Assembly: GCF_031460495.1 (NCBI RefSeq) | Contig: NZ_JAVKTS010000001.1 | Span: 186,001 to 250,000 of the forward strand | DNA from: Tissierella sp. | Lineage (GTDB): Bacteria > Bacillota > Clostridia > Tissierellales > Tissierellaceae | Reading direction: 5' to 3' | DNA: 64,000 nucleotides | Shown: positions 51,542-60,767 of the stretch, one piece after another | How positions within the stretch are numbered: position 1 is the stretch's first letter | Layout: the number at the start of each line of letters is the position of its first letter | Notes under the pieces: generated by a model | Told to the model about the DNA's origin: nothing | Seen by the model: only the letters and a program-made list of their open reading frames with translations | Database searches by the model: none | Program-made: the position numbers and the translations under genes

Positions 51542-52732
51542 CTACTTCGTATAATTATCAAAATATCCCTTAATATAAACAATAGGTGTTCCCTTATCCC
51601 CACTACCAGAGGTTAAGTCTGAAAGGGAGCCTATTAGGTCAGTAAGCCTTCTTGGAGTAGTACCCTGAGAAGCCATACTTCCAACAAGAGAGGCATCTTT
51701 ATTCTCTATATATTTTGATATAGCTGCCTTTAGTTCCTCTCCTTGTAAATCAGCAAAATCATTATCTGCTAGATACTTAAGCTTTACTTCTGAAGGAGTA
51801 CCTTCCAGGCCTGAAGTATATCCAGGGGAAACTACAGGGTCAGCTAATTCCCAAATCTTCCCTACTGGATCCTTAAAAGCACCGTCACCATAGATCATTA
51901 CTTCAACAGTTTTTCCTGTTTTCTCTTTAATAGATTCTTGTATTTTTTCCACTATTGGTTGACAATCCTTAGGGAATAATTTTAATTTTGTTTCTGTTGA
52001 TTTATTTGATCCCAATAAGCCATACTCTTCATTATATCCACTGCCATCTATGGAAGAAGAAAGAATTTCATCAAGTCCGTAGATAGTTTCTCCGCCATTT
52101 TCTTTAAGTATTCTTTTAGTTCTAAATCTTGAGTGTATGTCACAAGCAATTACATTCTTAGTATAATTTAATATTGTTTTAGGGTTATTTGAGAATATTA
52201 TCTCACATTCTATACCATATTCTGAAACAATAGATTTGTAGTATTCAATATAATCCACTCCAGTAAAAGGGTGCTTATTATATCCAAAGGATTCCCTAAA
52301 TTCTTTTTCTGTTAATACATCAGCCCAAGGGTTGATGCCCTTTGTATCTAGTTCTTCCATATCTACTAAAGGATTTCCCACTTCATCAGAAGGATAGCTT
52401 AGCATCAAGACTATTTTACTTGCTCCCTTAGCGATACCTCTTAAAATAATTCCAAAACGGTTACGACTTAGTATAGGAAATACTAATCCTATGGTCTTGT
52501 CTTCATATTTTGCTTTAACATCCTTTGCAACTGCATCAATATCAGCATAATTTCCTTGAGCACGTGCTACAATGGATTCAGTTAATGTTACTATGTCTTT
52601 ATCTTCTATGGAGAATCCCTCTACCTTAGCAGTATTCATAACACAGTCAACAACAATATCTACTATATTATCCCCCTCTTTGATAATAGGTGCTCTTAGT
52701 CCTCTGACAACAGTTCCAACTACTCTTTCCAT
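51542..52732 (-). CDS. CofE-like gamma-glutamyl ligase family protein
   Basis: About 396 residues resembling F420-0:gamma-glutamyl ligase (CofE). The N-terminus reads VVGTVVRGLRAPIIKEGDNI and VTLTESIVARAQGNYADID. Metal- and nucleotide-binding segments include VIACDIHSRFRTKR, MIYGDGAFKDPVGKIWELADPV and LLGSNKSTETKLK. It is longer than archaeal CofE (about 250) and typical of the Firmicute branch, which carries no proven link to F420. ATG 52732 lies eight bases after GAGGGG; TTG 52738 is too close. Divergent from a LysR gene. Confidence 0.8.
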   Translation of the reverse strand: MERVVGTVVRGLRAPIIKEGDNIVDIVVDCVMNTAKVEGFSIEDKDIVTLTESIVARAQGNYADIDAVAKDVKAKYEDKTIGLVFPILSRNRFGIILRGIAKGASKIVLMLSYPSDEVGNPLVDMEELDTKGINPWADVLTEKEFRESFGYNKHPFTGVDYIEYYKSIVSEYGIECEIIFSNNPKTILNYTKNVIACDIHSRFRTKRILKENGGETIYGLDEILSSSIDGSGYNEEYGLLGSNKSTETKLKLFPKDCQPIVEKIQESIKEKTGKTVEVMIYGDGAFKDPVGKIWELADPVVSPGYTSGLEGTPSEVKLKYLADNDFADLQGEELKAAISKYIENKDASLVGSMASQGTTPRRLTDLIGSLSDLTSGSGDKGTPIVYIKGYFDNYTK

Positions 52733-52772
52733 TTCCAACGCCCCTCTCTAAATAATATCATACACTAAAAAT

Positions 52773-52791
52773 ATACAATATATTATGGTAT
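52773..52791. promoter_or_regulatory. LysR-type operator (ATAC-N11-GTAT)
   Basis: An interrupted palindrome, TATAC-N11-GTATA, fits the T-N11-A box of LysR regulators. It lies midway between the divergent CofE-like and LysR genes. TATAAT for the LysR gene follows near 52812. Confidence 0.6.
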
Positions 52792-52835
52792 AAGTAAAAT
52801 AAATATATGATATAATGGATATAAGGGGTGGTTAT

Positions 52836-53717
52836 ATGTCTATTAGATTAGATCTGTATAAGACTTTTAATAAGGTTGCAAAGCATAAAAGCTTTTCAAA
52901 GGCTGCAAAAGAACTATATATGACTCAGCCAGCAGTTAGCCAAGCTATAATGCAACTGGAAGATGAATTAAATATTAGGCTTTTCACCCGTACTCCAAGG
53001 GGAGTAGTCTTAACAGATGAAGGTAAAATACTCTATGAGTACACCAACTCAGCTATTAGCTTAATCAATAGGGGAGAGGAAAAGCTAAGGGCTTCTAAGG
53101 ATCTTAGTAGAGGAGAACTAAAAATAGGTGTAGGAGATACTATTTCTAGATATTATCTAATACAATATTTAGAAGAGTTTCATAAAGTATATAACAATAT
53201 CAAGCTTAAAATAATAAACAGAACCACCATGGAACTTTGCAATTTGATTAAATCAGGTGAAATAGATATAGCAATATGCAATCTTCCAATAAAGGATAAT
53301 TCATTAGAAATAAGATCCTGCAAAGATATAGAGGATATTTTTGTAGGTGGAGAAAAGTATAAGGACTTAGTATTAAATCCAATGACCTATGAAGACCTTG
53401 TAAAGTATCCTTTAATATTTCTTGATAGCAGATCTCGATCTAGACAATATGTAGAAGGATTTTTACTTTCAAAGGGAGTAAAGATAAATCCAGAAATTGA
53501 ACTAGGTTCCCACGACTTGCTTTTAGAATTTGCAAAAATAGACTTGGGAATTGCCTGTGTTGTAAAAGAATTTTCACAGGATTATTTAAAAAATAATATT
53601 CTATATGAAATTAAATTAAAAGATAAGATACCAAAGAGAAGTATAGGGATTTGCACATTAAAAGGGGTTTCCCTTTCACCTTCATCAGAAAAATTTGTAG
53701 AGTATCTCTTAAGATAG
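52836..53717 (+). CDS. LysR-family transcriptional regulator
   Basis: A 293-residue LysR protein: winged helix YKTFNKVAKHKSFSKAAKEL with recognition MTQPAVSQAIMQLEDEL, then a periplasmic-binding-like sensor domain (GELKIGVGDTISRYYLIQYL and later). ATG 52836 follows AAGGGGTGG; ATG 52815 lacks a site. It is divergent from the CofE-like gene with one ATAC-N11-GTAT box between them, so it probably controls that gene and itself. Confidence 0.9.
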   Translation: MSIRLDLYKTFNKVAKHKSFSKAAKELYMTQPAVSQAIMQLEDELNIRLFTRTPRGVVLTDEGKILYEYTNSAISLINRGEEKLRASKDLSRGELKIGVGDTISRYYLIQYLEEFHKVYNNIKLKIINRTTMELCNLIKSGEIDIAICNLPIKDNSLEIRSCKDIEDIFVGGEKYKDLVLNPMTYEDLVKYPLIFLDSRSRSRQYVEGFLLSKGVKINPEIELGSHDLLLEFAKIDLGIACVVKEFSQDYLKNNILYEIKLKDKIPKRSIGICTLKGVSLSPSSEKFVEYLLR

Positions 53718-53800
53718 GAATTACTCAACTTGATAAATGTGGATATTAATAGTAAAATAATAAGAAAATAATAAGAAAATATTAACGAGGAGCAATGCAG

Positions 53801-54193
53801 ATGAAATGGTTAAGGAAGTTTATGAGTGGAAGGTATGGTGGCGATCAACTTTCAACTCTATTAGTAGTATTATCTTTACTTATTACTTTATTAGGAAGAT
53901 GGCTCAATATAAGGCTAATAATGTATTTAAGTTATATACCTCTGTACATAAGTATTTTTAGAATGTTTTCTAAAGATATAGAAAAGCGTCGATTGGAAAA
54001 TTATAAATTTGCTATATTTATGAGCCCCCTATATTCAAGGTTTAAAAGAACTCAAAAGCATGTCATAGAATCAAAAACTCACAAATTTTACAAGTGTCCA
54101 GAATGTAAGACAAAGTTAAGACTTCCAAAGGGTAAGGGGAAAATAGTAATTACTTGTCCGAAATGTAAAAATAAATTTGAAAAGAGAACCTAA
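53801..54193 (+). CDS. Small membrane protein with C-terminal zinc ribbon
   Basis: About 130 residues. Two adjacent membrane segments (LSTLLVVLSLLITLLG and LIMYLSYIPLYISIF) are followed by a basic cytoplasmic part and a four-cysteine ribbon (YKCPECKTKLRLP and ITCPKCKNKF). GAGGAG lies eight bases before ATG 53801; ATG 53795 is too close to the site. The next gene, a membrane J-domain protein, starts 30 bases later. The two form an operon and may act together. Confidence 0.75.
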   Translation: MKWLRKFMSGRYGGDQLSTLLVVLSLLITLLGRWLNIRLIMYLSYIPLYISIFRMFSKDIEKRRLENYKFAIFMSPLYSRFKRTQKHVIESKTHKFYKCPECKTKLRLPKGKGKIVITCPKCKNKFEKRT

Positions 54194-54222
54194 TTCTATA
54201 ATAAAGAGAGGATTAACAATAG

Positions 54223-54999
54223 ATGAACACATTAAAAATAATATGGGGTAAAACTTTATATGGTCTTGCTAGTATTACTTCTTTTATATTTGATCTTTTA
54301 ATAGGAATCTCATCATTTATGGTGAACTTTGTAATTAATGTTGGAAGGGGCATTCTTGGACTTATATCCATGGGAGGATGCCTGTTAGTCTTTTTATTAG
54401 GACCTACACTATTACTAAATCCTGTGACTTTGCTTTTTGTACTATTTCTTCTAATATTTCCAATATTGGGGACAAAGTTTGTATCATATTTAAAGTATGT
54501 GAAGTACATGATAACGGAATTTTTATTTGACCACTCAGATAATTTTATCAAGGGAAAGAAGGCTCAATTTGGTTCTTTCAATGAATATGGAAACAAATAT
54601 AAGAGGATGGAAGAAGAAAAATGGAGAAAAGAGCAACAACAAAGACAAGCAGAGCAACAAAGACAATGGGAAGAAAGATTTAGACAATGGAATGAATATC
54701 AAAATTCCCAAAGAGGAAGTAGTTATGGCTGGAATGGTCAAAATGCAGGCTATGGTAATCATAGCTATGTAAATCCTAGTATCGAATTCAAAAGCAAATA
54801 TGAGAAGTCTTGTAATATTTTAGGAGTGCCTCATAGTGCTGATAAATACGAAGTGAAATTGGGATACAGGAAAAAGGCAAAGGAATACCACCCAGATTTA
54901 AACAAATCACCAGATGCAACTAAGGTATTTCAAGAGATTAACAATGCATATGAGTTTTTAAGTGATGATAATATTGAAAGATATAAAAGTATAAGTTAA
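54223..54999 (+). CDS. Membrane-anchored J-domain protein
   Basis: A 258-residue protein. The N-terminal 100 residues hold three or so hydrophobic segments (FIFDLLIGISSFMVNFVINV, GGCLLVFLLGPTLLL, LFVLFLLIFPILG). A glutamine-rich, charged linker (EEEKWRKEQQQRQAEQQRQW) follows. The last 65 residues form a J domain with the HPD signature (KKAKEYHPDLNKSPDAT). J domains stimulate DnaK ATPase, so this would bring DnaK to the membrane. No DnaJ zinc domain is present. Confidence 0.87.
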   Translation: MNTLKIIWGKTLYGLASITSFIFDLLIGISSFMVNFVINVGRGILGLISMGGCLLVFLLGPTLLLNPVTLLFVLFLLIFPILGTKFVSYLKYVKYMITEFLFDHSDNFIKGKKAQFGSFNEYGNKYKRMEEEKWRKEQQQRQAEQQRQWEERFRQWNEYQNSQRGSSYGWNGQNAGYGNHSYVNPSIEFKSKYEKSCNILGVPHSADKYEVKLGYRKKAKEYHPDLNKSPDATKVFQEINNAYEFLSDDNIERYKSIS

Positions 55000-55084
55000 A
55001 CATAGATATAAAATCAACTTTACAAGTGTTTAGTCATATGATATATTATTAATAATCTCTTTGCATCTGCATAAATGTTTATTG

Positions 55085-55250
55085 AATATAAACTCAATAT
55101 ACAGTACAAACTGAGCAGGCGATGAACTGAAATTTTAGTTCGTGGGGCCGGGCAACATAGTTGCAGCAGGTATTATATGAATATTAACCTGTGGGACAGT
55201 AGTTTACACTATTTGTTTCACGGGTATTTTTATACTCTTTTTTGAGAAAT
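55085..55250 (+). ncRNA. Structured leader with alternative hairpins upstream of an ABC exporter
   Basis: Hairpins: GAACT/AGTTC (55124-55141), GCAAC/GTTGC (55152-55164), AGGT/ACCT (55168-55190) and CCTGTG/CACGGG (55188-55224), the last followed by a U-rich tract like a terminator. The third and fourth share bases 55188-55190 and so exclude each other. The unpaired GGGGCCGGGCAAC stretch looks conserved-RNA-like. I could not match it to a known riboswitch class. No gene lies in 55000-55310. Confidence 0.5.
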
Positions 55251-55310
55251 GGATAGGTAAAATGTGATGTCATAGAGCTAATCTTATATTATTTTAAGGA
55301 GGTTAACAAT

Positions 55311-56018
55311 ATGAAAGAACCATTTATTCAAATTAAGAATCTTTCAAAAATATACAAGACAGGAGGTGAAACCTTAATAGCTGTTAATAATATCTCTTTA
55401 GATATTAATGAAGGCGAAATCATAACTCTGCTTGGTCCATCAGGAAGCGGGAAATCTACATTGGTTAATATGATTGGTGGAATTGACGAAGCTGATGAGG
55501 GTACAATATCAGTGGACCAATGTGAAATTACTTCTCTAAAGTCAAAAGAGCTAACTGATTATAGGCGTGAAAGTATTGGTTTTGTATTTCAGTTTTATAA
55601 CTTGATTTCAAATCTTACGGTTTATGAAAATGTGGAGGCTGTGGCTGATATCTGCAAGGATGCATTTGATATTGATGAACTTCTTGAAAATCTAGGGATA
55701 AGTCATCTTGCTAATCACTATCCTGTGGAATTATCAGGTGGTCAGCAACAACGGGTTGCCATTGCCAGAGCACTTGTAAAAAATCCAAAGATCTTATTAT
55801 GTGATGAACCCACAGGAGCCTTGGATTATAAATCATCACTTGATATTTTAAGGTTAATCAAGGAAATTAATGAGAAGTATAACACGACAATTTTGATAAT
55901 CACCCATAACATTTCAATTGCAGATATGTGTCATAGGACTGTTAGAATTAGTGACGGAAAGATAACTCATGATGATGTTAATGAAAATATTATTTCTGTT
56001 GACCAAGTACAGTGGTAG
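55311..56018 (+). CDS. MacB/LolD-type ABC transporter ATP-binding protein
   Basis: A 235-residue ABC ATPase: Walker A GPSGSGKST, Q-loop FVFQFYNLI, signature ELSGGQQQRVAIARAL, Walker B ILLCDEPTGALD, H-loop IITHN. This is the MacB/BceA subgroup that works with FtsX-type permeases. The permease gene follows ten bases after the stop. AAGGAGG precedes the ATG. No BceRS-like two-component system is adjacent; control may come from the structured leader upstream. Confidence 0.93.
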   Translation: MKEPFIQIKNLSKIYKTGGETLIAVNNISLDINEGEIITLLGPSGSGKSTLVNMIGGIDEADEGTISVDQCEITSLKSKELTDYRRESIGFVFQFYNLISNLTVYENVEAVADICKDAFDIDELLENLGISHLANHYPVELSGGQQQRVAIARALVKNPKILLCDEPTGALDYKSSLDILRLIKEINEKYNTTILIITHNISIADMCHRTVRISDGKITHDDVNENIISVDQVQW

Positions 56019-56028
56019 GGGTGATTAT

Positions 56029-58260
56029 ATGAAACTTAACAAACGAGTTAAACGGATTTTTCTTGAGCACAAGGCAAGCTATATAGGAATGATACTGTTA
56101 ATCATTTTGTCCACAAGCTGCTTTTTAGGAATGAAAACAGCCACAACAAGCATAGAAAAAAGTGTTGATGATAACAGAATTAAAGCAAATGTTGAAGATG
56201 CAAATTTTAGTTTTTCAAATACTTTAACTAAAGATCAAATTGAAAAATACGAGAAGGACTTTAATCTTCTTATTCAAGAGAATAGGCAGATTGAATATGA
56301 TTACAAAGGGGCAGTCTTAAGAATTCGCCCGGAATTTAAAGAAATAAATAAAGCTGAACTTTATGATGGTGAATATCTAAAAAATTCAAAGGACATTATG
56401 GTAGATAGATTTTTTTATGAAGCACAAAACTTGTCTTTAGGAGATAAAATAGCTATTAATGGAGAAGAATATACTGTCTGTGGTATATTTACAACACCAG
56501 ATTATTTGTCTATTTTAAAGAAGAAAACTGACTTTATGGCTGATGGAAGTAAATTTGGTCTATGTATGGTTAGTGAAAAGACTTTTAATGAACTGGCAGG
56601 AGGAAAGGAAAGCATTAATTACAGTATAGTCTTTAATCAAAATAGCAGTGATGACTTCAGAAAAGAGCTAGCAAAGGAAGGCATTGTCCTAGACTGGACG
56701 GGTAGGGATTCAAATATTAGGATTACTACTTTTGATGGTGAAATTGATGCAATAATAATACTCAGTAGTATAGCACCTCTGTTTATTCTTATAGTAAGCA
56801 GTTTAATAATGGCTGTGGTAGTTGGACGCATGATTAAAAAAGAATACACATACATTGGGACCTTATCTGCTATGGGCTATAGAAAAGGGGAAATTGTTGA
56901 CCACTATTTAAGGCTACCTATATTTATTTCTGTCATTGGGTCAATTCTTGGGCTTGTATTAGGTTATTTCCTCGTAGAGCCATTTACTATGTTATCTTCA
57001 GTTGAATACAATATACCTAAAACAACTTACTACTATCAATGGCAAGATATTGTACTGATGTTGACAATCCCTGTAATACTCAATATATTTGCTGCTCTTA
57101 TAGCTATAATACAGGCACTTCATATAAATATTGTTGCTTTATTAAAAGCTGATGCAGGCAAGATGAAAAAAGGCCTTCTTACAAAGTTCATCCCTAATAA
57201 AAAAGGTTCATTCAAGCTAAGATTTAAGATGAAAGAGATCACATCAAATCTCCCAAGAAGTCTTTTAATGTTGATTGGAATTATTGCATCTTCAATGTTT
57301 ATTTTGACAGGCTTTATATTTAATAGTGCAATAGAATTTGTTTTTGATAATAATTTCCATGAGAAGTTTGGATATGATTATCAGTATGTCTTAAATACAC
57401 CAATGTATGAAAGCAAAACAGAGGGTGAACCCTATATGATATCAAGTTTTGATTATGATAAAAAGGGGGAGAGTTTGAGTTTTACTGTTTATGGTGTTGC
57501 TGAAAATTCCAAGTATATCAAGCTATATAATAATGGTAATCTTATTTCACAGGATAAAACAGTTATTTCTAAAAGTGTTGCTAAGCGTTTAGAGCTTAAA
57601 AAGGGTGATGTAATTACAGTAAAGAATAATTCGAATTTCAAAGAATATAGACTAGCCATTGATGAAATCTGCAATATTTCATTTGGTGAAAATGTGTATA
57701 TGCCATTAAAGGAATTAAATGCAATGCTCGACCTGCCTGAAAGTACTTATATGGGGTTATATTCGGATGAATTGCTTAATATAGATGAAGGACTAGTAAG
57801 TGACATTTTAACCCTTGAAGACAGCAAAGCAGGACTAGAATCTTCAATTGCTGCATTCAAAGTTTTCTTATATCTTCTTGCCTTTGTTTCTGCTCTAGTA
57901 GGAACGGTTGTTATTTACATTGTAACTATTATGCTAGTAGAAGAAAACAGAAAGAATATTTCAATGTTGAAGGTAGTTGGCTACCATAACAAAGAGATAT
58001 CAAGCCTACTGGTTAATTCCACATCAGCATTGGTTTGGATTGGATACTTTATGGCGATACCATTTGCTTTTTTTACTATCCAAAAGTTCTTCAATATACT
58101 GACAACAAATATGTATTTTGATTTTAGTGTAGATTTAAAGCTATGGCAGGCTATAGTTTCATTTGCTTTTATTTTGGCTATTTATTATATAACTTTATTT
58201 TTTGCTAAGAAAAAGGTATTAGGTATTAATATGGCTGAAAGTCTAAAGGTTAGGGAATAA
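56029..58260 (+). CDS. FtsX/MacB-type ABC permease
   Basis: A 743-residue permease. An N-terminal membrane segment (YIGMILLIILSTSCFLGMK) is followed by an extracellular domain (about 60-240). Three segments around 245-380 form the first FtsX unit. A second external region (about 440-610) and a second FtsX unit (about 620-740) follow. The duplicated layout is that of long YtrF/BceB-like or lipoprotein/peptide exporters. ATG 56029 follows AGGGGTG; in-frame ATGs at 55969 lie inside the ATPase gene. Substrate unknown, possibly antimicrobial peptides. Confidence 0.9.
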   Translation: MKLNKRVKRIFLEHKASYIGMILLIILSTSCFLGMKTATTSIEKSVDDNRIKANVEDANFSFSNTLTKDQIEKYEKDFNLLIQENRQIEYDYKGAVLRIRPEFKEINKAELYDGEYLKNSKDIMVDRFFYEAQNLSLGDKIAINGEEYTVCGIFTTPDYLSILKKKTDFMADGSKFGLCMVSEKTFNELAGGKESINYSIVFNQNSSDDFRKELAKEGIVLDWTGRDSNIRITTFDGEIDAIIILSSIAPLFILIVSSLIMAVVVGRMIKKEYTYIGTLSAMGYRKGEIVDHYLRLPIFISVIGSILGLVLGYFLVEPFTMLSSVEYNIPKTTYYYQWQDIVLMLTIPVILNIFAALIAIIQALHINIVALLKADAGKMKKGLLTKFIPNKKGSFKLRFKMKEITSNLPRSLLMLIGIIASSMFILTGFIFNSAIEFVFDNNFHEKFGYDYQYVLNTPMYESKTEGEPYMISSFDYDKKGESLSFTVYGVAENSKYIKLYNNGNLISQDKTVISKSVAKRLELKKGDVITVKNNSNFKEYRLAIDEICNISFGENVYMPLKELNAMLDLPESTYMGLYSDELLNIDEGLVSDILTLEDSKAGLESSIAAFKVFLYLLAFVSALVGTVVIYIVTIMLVEENRKNISMLKVVGYHNKEISSLLVNSTSALVWIGYFMAIPFAFFTIQKFFNILTTNMYFDFSVDLKLWQAIVSFAFILAIYYITLFFAKKKVLGINMAESLKVRE

Positions 58261-58267
58261 AAATATA

Positions 58268-58321
58268 TTGGTGTGATAATAGAAGGCTTCATATCAACGA
58301 AGCTCTAAATTATCACACCAA
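58268..58321. terminator. Bidirectional terminator between the ABC permease and ddh
   Basis: TTGGTGTGATAAT (58268-58280) pairs perfectly with ATTATCACACCAA (58309-58321), with an inner GCTTC/GAAGC helix. Confidence 0.85.
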
Positions 58322-58331
58322 GTAATATCGT

Positions 58332-59309
58332 CTACAATAATTCTTTTCTTAATTCTTCACCAGTCTTAGGGGATAAATATCCTAGGGGTATATCGAATAT
58401 AGATACAGCACCAGTCTTGCCTTCTTTTGACATCTTATATACTGCTCTAGCATAGGCAACTAAAACTGAGGATGTAAACTCAGGATTGCTATCAAGAGTT
58501 AAATTGAATTCCATTTTCTGTTTAGTATCTACTCCAGTAGTTCCAGTCCTGATTACAAATCCACCATGAGGCATTTTATTATGATTTGTATTTAATTCTT
58601 CTTCAGATATGAAATGTACAGTTGTAGCATAGTCAGCAAAATAATTTGGCATAGTCTTTATTTCATTCTCTATCCTAGATGTATCTTCATTGTCTTCACA
58701 TACTACATAGCAGATTCTTTCATGTCTCTGGCAGGAAGGAATATCTATATCTTCACAATTTCTAACCTTATCTAATACTTCTTTCATAGGTACAGTATAT
58801 TGAATTCCATTTTTTACGCCTTTTATCCTTCTAATTGCATCTGAATGACCTTGACTTACACCATCTCCCCAGAATGTATAGTCTCTTCCAATTGGTAAAA
58901 CTACTTGACCTAATAATCGATTAAGGGAAAAAAGACCAGGATCCCAGCCAACAGAAATTAGACTTAGTTTATTTGATTGTAATGCTATATCATTAACTTT
59001 ATGAAAGTACTCTGGAATTCTTCCATGATTATCAAAACTATCTACTGTATTGAAATGGGATGCCACCATAGGACATTGCTCATCAAGATCCCTTGCAGAT
59101 CCTCCACAAAGAATCATTACATCAATTTTATCTTTATAATCCAATATATTGGAAATACTTACTGTATTTGATGTGGAACCTAGAGAACTAGGATCTCGCC
59201 TTGTAAAGATGGCAACAAGCTCCATATCAGGATTTTGCTTGATAGCCAACTCCGCTCCATGTCCTAAATTTCCATATCCGACTATACCGATTCTTATTCT
59301 ATTATCCAT
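58332..59309 (-). CDS. ddh: meso-Diaminopimelate dehydrogenase
   Basis: A 325-residue NADP-dependent dehydrogenase: IGIVGYGNLGHGAELAI (Rossmann loop), IFTRRDP (phosphate-binding arginines), CGGSARDLDEQ, VDSFDNHGRIPEY, SVGWDPGLFS and WGDGVSQGHSDAIRRI. It makes meso-DAP directly from tetrahydrodipicolinate for lysine and peptidoglycan synthesis, a one-step bypass found in some Firmicutes. GGAGGTG precedes the ATG. It is a single gene, divergent from the GCS2/ATP-grasp pair. Confidence 0.95.
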   Translation of the reverse strand: MDNRIRIGIVGYGNLGHGAELAIKQNPDMELVAIFTRRDPSSLGSTSNTVSISNILDYKDKIDVMILCGGSARDLDEQCPMVASHFNTVDSFDNHGRIPEYFHKVNDIALQSNKLSLISVGWDPGLFSLNRLLGQVVLPIGRDYTFWGDGVSQGHSDAIRRIKGVKNGIQYTVPMKEVLDKVRNCEDIDIPSCQRHERICYVVCEDNEDTSRIENEIKTMPNYFADYATTVHFISEEELNTNHNKMPHGGFVIRTGTTGVDTKQKMEFNLTLDSNPEFTSSVLVAYARAVYKMSKEGKTGAVSIFDIPLGYLSPKTGEELRKELL

Positions 59310-59465
59310 CTGACACCTCCATAAAAATTTGTAATAGCATTATATCATAGATTTCTTGTATAATAATATTATTAATTAGTATTCATATTATTATTAAATT
59401 TATAATATATGGGTATTAATATATAGAGTCACGAAATACATAAGGCCTAAGGGAGAGGAATATAA

Positions 59466-60767
59466 ATGAATTATAGTAAACAGATACAGGAAATGGTAAA
59501 GTATTTTAAAAACAGTGAAAAAACTGTAGATAATTTTAAAATTGGCATTGAATTTGAACATTATATTGTGGATAAAGATACATTAAAGACCATCTCCTAT
59601 TATGGTAAGGACGGAGTAGCAGAAACACTGAAGGAACTAGAGAATAAGGGTTGGACGGCTAGCTACGAAGGCGAATATATACTAGGCTTAGAGAAAGGAT
59701 TAAAAACAGTAACCCTTGAGCCAGGTAGCCAATTTGAACTTAGTATAGATGCTCAAAAAGAGATTGTAGATATAGAAAGAGAATATTTAGGATTTTTAGA
59801 AGAAATAATTCCAATACTAGAAAAGAAAAATCAAGGGATAATGACCACTGGTTATCATCCTGAGACCAAGATAGATGATATAAAGCTTTTACCTAAGAAA
59901 CGATATGACTTTATGTTCAATTATTTTAAAACAAAAGGCAGCCATGCTCACAATATGATGAAGGGGACAGCTGCTTTGCAAGTATCTTTGGATTATAAAT
60001 CAGAAGAGGATTATAGGAAAAAGTTTAGAATAGCAAATGCAATTTCACCAATACTTTATGCCTTATTTGATAATGCATTTTATTTTGAAGGGGAAGAATG
60101 GGGAAAGTATAATCTAAGGACACATATATGGAACAATTGTGATAATGACAGATCGGGTATAGTGGATAATGCCTTAGAAGATGATTTTTCTTACACAAAA
60201 TATGCGGAATATATATTAAGTCGTCCACCAATTTTTATATTCAAAGGTAAAGAGGTAGTACCTACTGGAGACAAACTAGTGAAGGAGATATTTGATCCTG
60301 AAGACTACGAAACAAGTGAATTAGAGCATCTTTTAACTATGTTTTTCCCAGATGTAAGGACTAAGAGATATATAGAAATTCGCATGATGGATTCTGTACC
60401 TTATCCATTGAACCTTTCAGCAGTAGCTATGCTAAAGGGAATATTCTATAATGAAGAAAGCCTAGAGCTAGCATATGATTATATAAAGGATATCAATATT
60501 GATGATATAATAAATTCTAAGCTTGATATAATAGAAAATGGATTGAAGGGCAAACTTAAGGAAAAGACTGTATTAGAAATGGGAAAATGGCTTGTGGATT
60601 TAGCAGCTAAAGGTCTAAAGAAAGATGAAAGGGACTATCTATTACCCCTTGAAGGTATGTTAAACTATGATATGAACCCTTATGAAATAACAAAAACTAA
60701 AGAGGAATTAGGCAAGAAAAAAGCTTTAAGCTGGTGCTTATTAAATAGTAATGTGGAGATGATATAA
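59466..60767 (+). CDS. Glutamate-cysteine ligase family (GCS2) protein
   Basis: A 433-residue protein with GCS2 features: FKIGIEFEHYIVDKDT (Mg-binding Glu pair), VTLEPGSQFELSID (substrate Glu), GYHPETKIDDI, SHAHNMMKGTAALQVSLDY and KRYIEIRMMDSVP. GCS2-type ligases form gamma-glutamyl-cysteine or related gamma-glutamyl amides. The last base of its TAA is the first base of the next ATG, so the pair is tightly coupled. Which amine acceptor is used cannot be read from sequence. Confidence 0.85.
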   Translation: MNYSKQIQEMVKYFKNSEKTVDNFKIGIEFEHYIVDKDTLKTISYYGKDGVAETLKELENKGWTASYEGEYILGLEKGLKTVTLEPGSQFELSIDAQKEIVDIEREYLGFLEEIIPILEKKNQGIMTTGYHPETKIDDIKLLPKKRYDFMFNYFKTKGSHAHNMMKGTAALQVSLDYKSEEDYRKKFRIANAISPILYALFDNAFYFEGEEWGKYNLRTHIWNNCDNDRSGIVDNALEDDFSYTKYAEYILSRPPIFIFKGKEVVPTGDKLVKEIFDPEDYETSELEHLLTMFFPDVRTKRYIEIRMMDSVPYPLNLSAVAMLKGIFYNEESLELAYDYIKDINIDDIINSKLDIIENGLKGKLKEKTVLEMGKWLVDLAAKGLKKDERDYLLPLEGMLNYDMNPYEITKTKEELGKKKALSWCLLNSNVEMI

